From assembly GCF_000688475.1 (NCBI RefSeq), contig NZ_JIAN01000005.1, forward strand, positions 1,426,001-1,490,000: a stretch of DNA of 64,000 nt, in the 5' to 3' direction. The position numbers and the translations under genes are program-made. How positions within the stretch are numbered: the first letter of the stretch is position 1; each line of letters starts with the position of its first letter. The notes beneath the pieces are model-generated. The model worked only from the letters and a program-made list of their open reading frames with translations, ran no database searches and was not told the origin of the DNA. The DNA comes from Cellulomonas sp. URHE0023 (GTDB taxonomy: Bacteria; Actinomycetota; Actinomycetes; Actinomycetales; Cellulomonadaceae). Positions 62,455-64,000 of this stretch are shown piece by piece.

Positions 62455-63732
62455 GTGCCTTCGCTCGCCATGGACCTGACCCCGCTGCGCGTCAGCCCTG
62501 CGTTCCGACGGCTCTGGCTGGGACTGACGATCTCGAACCTGGGCGCACAGCTCACCGTGGTCGCGGTCGGGCTCGAGGTCTACCACCTCACGGGGTCGAC
62601 GGGGTCGGTCGGCCTGCTCGGGCTGTTCGCGCTCGTGCCGCTGGTGATCTTCGGGCTGTACGGCGGCGCGATCCTGGACCACTACGACCGCCGAACGGTC
62701 GCACTCGTGTCCGCGTTCGTCACGTGGTCGGTCACGCTGCTGCTCGCCGCGCAGGCGTGGGCGGGTGTCGAGCAGGTGTGGCTCTTGTTCGTGCTGGTGG
62801 CGATCCAGTCAGGGGCCTTCGCGGTCAACGCACCCGCGCGCTCGGCGATCATCCCGCGGCTGCTCGACGCCAGGCTGATGCCGGCCGCGAACGCGCTGCA
62901 GACGCTTGGCAACAGCATCTCGTTCACCGTCGGACCCCTGCTGGGGGCGGTGCTCGTCGCAACCTCCTCCTTCGCGAGCGCGTATGCCGTCGACGCCGCC
63001 CTGTTCACGGCCGCGCTGGTCGCGGTGTTCCGGCTGCCAGCGCAGCCGCCGCTGACGGCCGGTAGGGGCCGGGTCGGCATCAGCTCGGTGGTCGACGGGC
63101 TGCGCTACCTCGGCACCCAGAAGAACGTGCGGATGACGTTCGCCGTGGACCTGGTCGCGATGCTGACCTCGTCTCCGCGCGTGCTGTTCCCCGCGGTCGG
63201 GCTGGTCTACCTCGGTGGGGGCGCGACGACCACCGGGGTCATGACCGCCGCGGCGGCCGCCGGCGTGATGCTCGCGGCGCTGCTGTCCGGGCCGATCACG
63301 CGCATCCGCTGGCAGGGCCGGATCATCAGCGTGGCCATCGTGATCTGGGGTCTGGCCATCGCGGGCTTCGGCGTCGTGCTGGTGGCCAGCGGCGGGACCC
63401 ACCCGTCGCATGTCCTGTGGCTCGCGACCGCACTCGCCGTCCTCACGCTCGTCGTCGCGGGCGGCGCCGACGCCATCAGCGCGGTGTTCCGTCAGACGAT
63501 CCTGCAGACCGCCACGCCCGACGACATGCGGGGCCGGCTGCAGGGCGTGTTCATCGTGGTCGTCGCGGGCGGTCCGCGCCTCGGTGAGGCGATGCTCGGG
63601 GGCGCGGCCGCGCACATCGGGGAGGGGTGGGCCGCGGTGATCGGGGGGTCGCTGTGCGTCCTGCTCCTGATCCTGCTGGTCCGCTCGCAACGCTCGTTCT
63701 GGGACTACGACGCTCTCCACCCGGTCCCGTGA
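62455..63732 (+). CDS. MFS exporter, DHA3/enterobactin-exporter-like
   Basis: A 425-residue permease with about twelve helices, typical of the DHA3/EntS-like group of MFS efflux pumps. Supporting segments are FRRLWLGLTISNLGAQLTVVAVGLEVYHLTGSTGSVGLLG (in parts RRLWLGLTISNLG, VGLEVYHLTGS), YGGAILDHYDRRTV (motif A-like), NAPARSAIIPRLL near 125 and FRQTILQTATPDDMRGRLQGVF near 345, the most characteristic stretch. The substrate is unknown. GTG at 62455 appears leaderless; an ATG at 62470 is an alternative start. It converges on a partial gene over a short hairpin. Confidence 0.86.
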   Translation: MPSLAMDLTPLRVSPAFRRLWLGLTISNLGAQLTVVAVGLEVYHLTGSTGSVGLLGLFALVPLVIFGLYGGAILDHYDRRTVALVSAFVTWSVTLLLAAQAWAGVEQVWLLFVLVAIQSGAFAVNAPARSAIIPRLLDARLMPAANALQTLGNSISFTVGPLLGAVLVATSSFASAYAVDAALFTAALVAVFRLPAQPPLTAGRGRVGISSVVDGLRYLGTQKNVRMTFAVDLVAMLTSSPRVLFPAVGLVYLGGGATTTGVMTAAAAAGVMLAALLSGPITRIRWQGRIISVAIVIWGLAIAGFGVVLVASGGTHPSHVLWLATALAVLTLVVAGGADAISAVFRQTILQTATPDDMRGRLQGVFIVVVAGGPRLGEAMLGGAAAHIGEGWAAVIGGSLCVLLLILLVRSQRSFWDYDALHPVP

Positions 63733-63767
63733 GCCGGATCTCGACGCTCCGCGCGGGATCGACCCGA

Positions 63768-63784
63768 CGGTGCGATGCGCACCG
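63768..63784. terminator. Short hairpin between convergent genes
   Basis: CGGTGCG at 63768-63774 pairs with CGCACCG at 63778-63784 with a 3-nt loop, between the MFS stop and the convergent partial gene. Confidence 0.5.
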
Positions 63785-63811
63785 AAGGGCCGACCCCGAG
63801 AGGAGCTCGGC

Positions 63812-64000
63812 TCAGGCGTAGACCTTCGCCACCCACTCCTGCCAGTCGGCCGTTGTCGTCTCGGAGGGCGCCGCGTCGGTCGCGAAGTCGTGGACCGCGA
63901 TGCCGACAGGTGCGCCGTAGGCATTGCGGCCGAAGAACCGGATGAGCGCGGTGTCCGTTCTCAGGCCGAGGAAGTTCGGCTCGGCATAGTCGACGACGAC
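63812..64000 (-). CDS. Hypothetical protein, C-terminal part
   Basis: The last 62 codons of a minus-strand gene that starts beyond the right edge. The tail reads VVVDYAEPNFLGLRT, DTALIRFFGRNAYGAP, VGIAVHDFATDAA and TTTADWQEWVAKVYA. It is soluble-looking, alpha/beta in character, with no recognised motif. The stop TGA at 63812-63814 is clear. It converges on the MFS exporter. No family can be given without the N-terminal part. Confidence 0.6.
   Translation of the reverse strand, partial: VVVDYAEPNFLGLRTDTALIRFFGRNAYGAPVGIAVHDFATDAAPSETTTADWQEWVAKVYA

Noticed and set aside
1..64000. CRISPR array, insertion sequence, prophage or integron
   Set aside because: I found no spaced direct repeats of CRISPR type, no transposase or integrase frame, and no flanking inverted or target-site repeats. 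Base composition is uniform except for short promoter patches.

Overview
The window is a continuous piece of very GC-rich chromosome, strongly GC-biased at third codon positions, with many GTG starts. It encodes an EF-G2-type translation factor, DHA2 exporters, IdeR-like iron boxes, GH51/GH92/GH4/GH18 glycan enzymes and many ABC sugar importers. This fits a free-living plant-polysaccharide-degrading actinomycete; Cellulomonas or a close relative is the best guess (inference, no database search done). I see no phage, insertion sequence, integrase or CRISPR array. Coding density is high and no gene-free gap exceeds about 280 bp.

Region by region. 1-7131: the start of a deazaflavin-dependent reductase, a DHA2 exporter, a proline-iminopeptidase-like hydrolase, and a minus-strand operon DUF4956 membrane protein - VTC-type polyphosphate polymerase - beta-helix lipoprotein, followed by an LppX/LprG-like lipoprotein. 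7172-18015: a flavin oxidoreductase, a coupled GH92 mannosidase/GT4 pair, an AlkD-like repair protein, TrmO, a second DHA2 exporter, an unknown zinc-ribbon protein, and a TetR regulator facing an epimerase. 18297-23174: an atypical tRNA-Arg-like gene feeding into an HNH endonuclease, then a minus-strand run of housekeeping genes (MazG-like, Sua5/YciO, LOG-like, DUF6177-like, unknown, family-5 uracil-DNA glycosylase, VOC protein). 23247-27444: two paralogous FKBP lipoproteins flanking EF-G2. 27573-36279: two small envelope proteins, an apparently dead SF2 helicase, an HxlR/quinone-oxidoreductase pair, an ABC-F protein, a Gfo/Idh oxidoreductase, an anti-sigma-type ATPase and a ferritin-VIT1 iron transporter.

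36415-44159: a ROK regulator and a translationally coupled sugar cluster (binding protein, two permeases, GH4, BadF-type sugar kinase, secreted GH18), best read as amino-sugar or chito-oligosaccharide uptake with intracellular phosphorylation. 44323-49264: a siderophore uptake operon (ATPase, binding protein, double-length fused FecCD permease, siderophore-interacting reductase) behind two tandem iron boxes. 49484-53423: a chemoreceptor, a pseudouridine synthase and an amino-acid permease. 53551-60915: an arabinose-oligosaccharide system (LacI regulator, binding protein, two permeases, GH51 arabinofuranosidase, second LacI regulator) with a perfect 12-bp palindrome, TACAACGTTGTA, at both the regulator and the transporter promoters. 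61105-64000: a small membrane protein, an ArsR-SRPBCC fusion regulator, an MFS exporter and the end of an unknown gene.

Regulatory reading was productive: at least eleven genes carry a TANNNT hexamer exactly 6-7 nt before the start codon and no Shine-Dalgarno, the signature of leaderless transcripts. Several local repressors have readable operators. The most unusual items are the full-length SF2 helicase that has lost nearly every ATPase motif, the tRNA with a six-base anticodon loop, the 31/33-bp duplicated upstream block of the two FKBP genes, and an ABC-plus-kinase-plus-GH4 sugar route that would bypass a phosphotransferase system.
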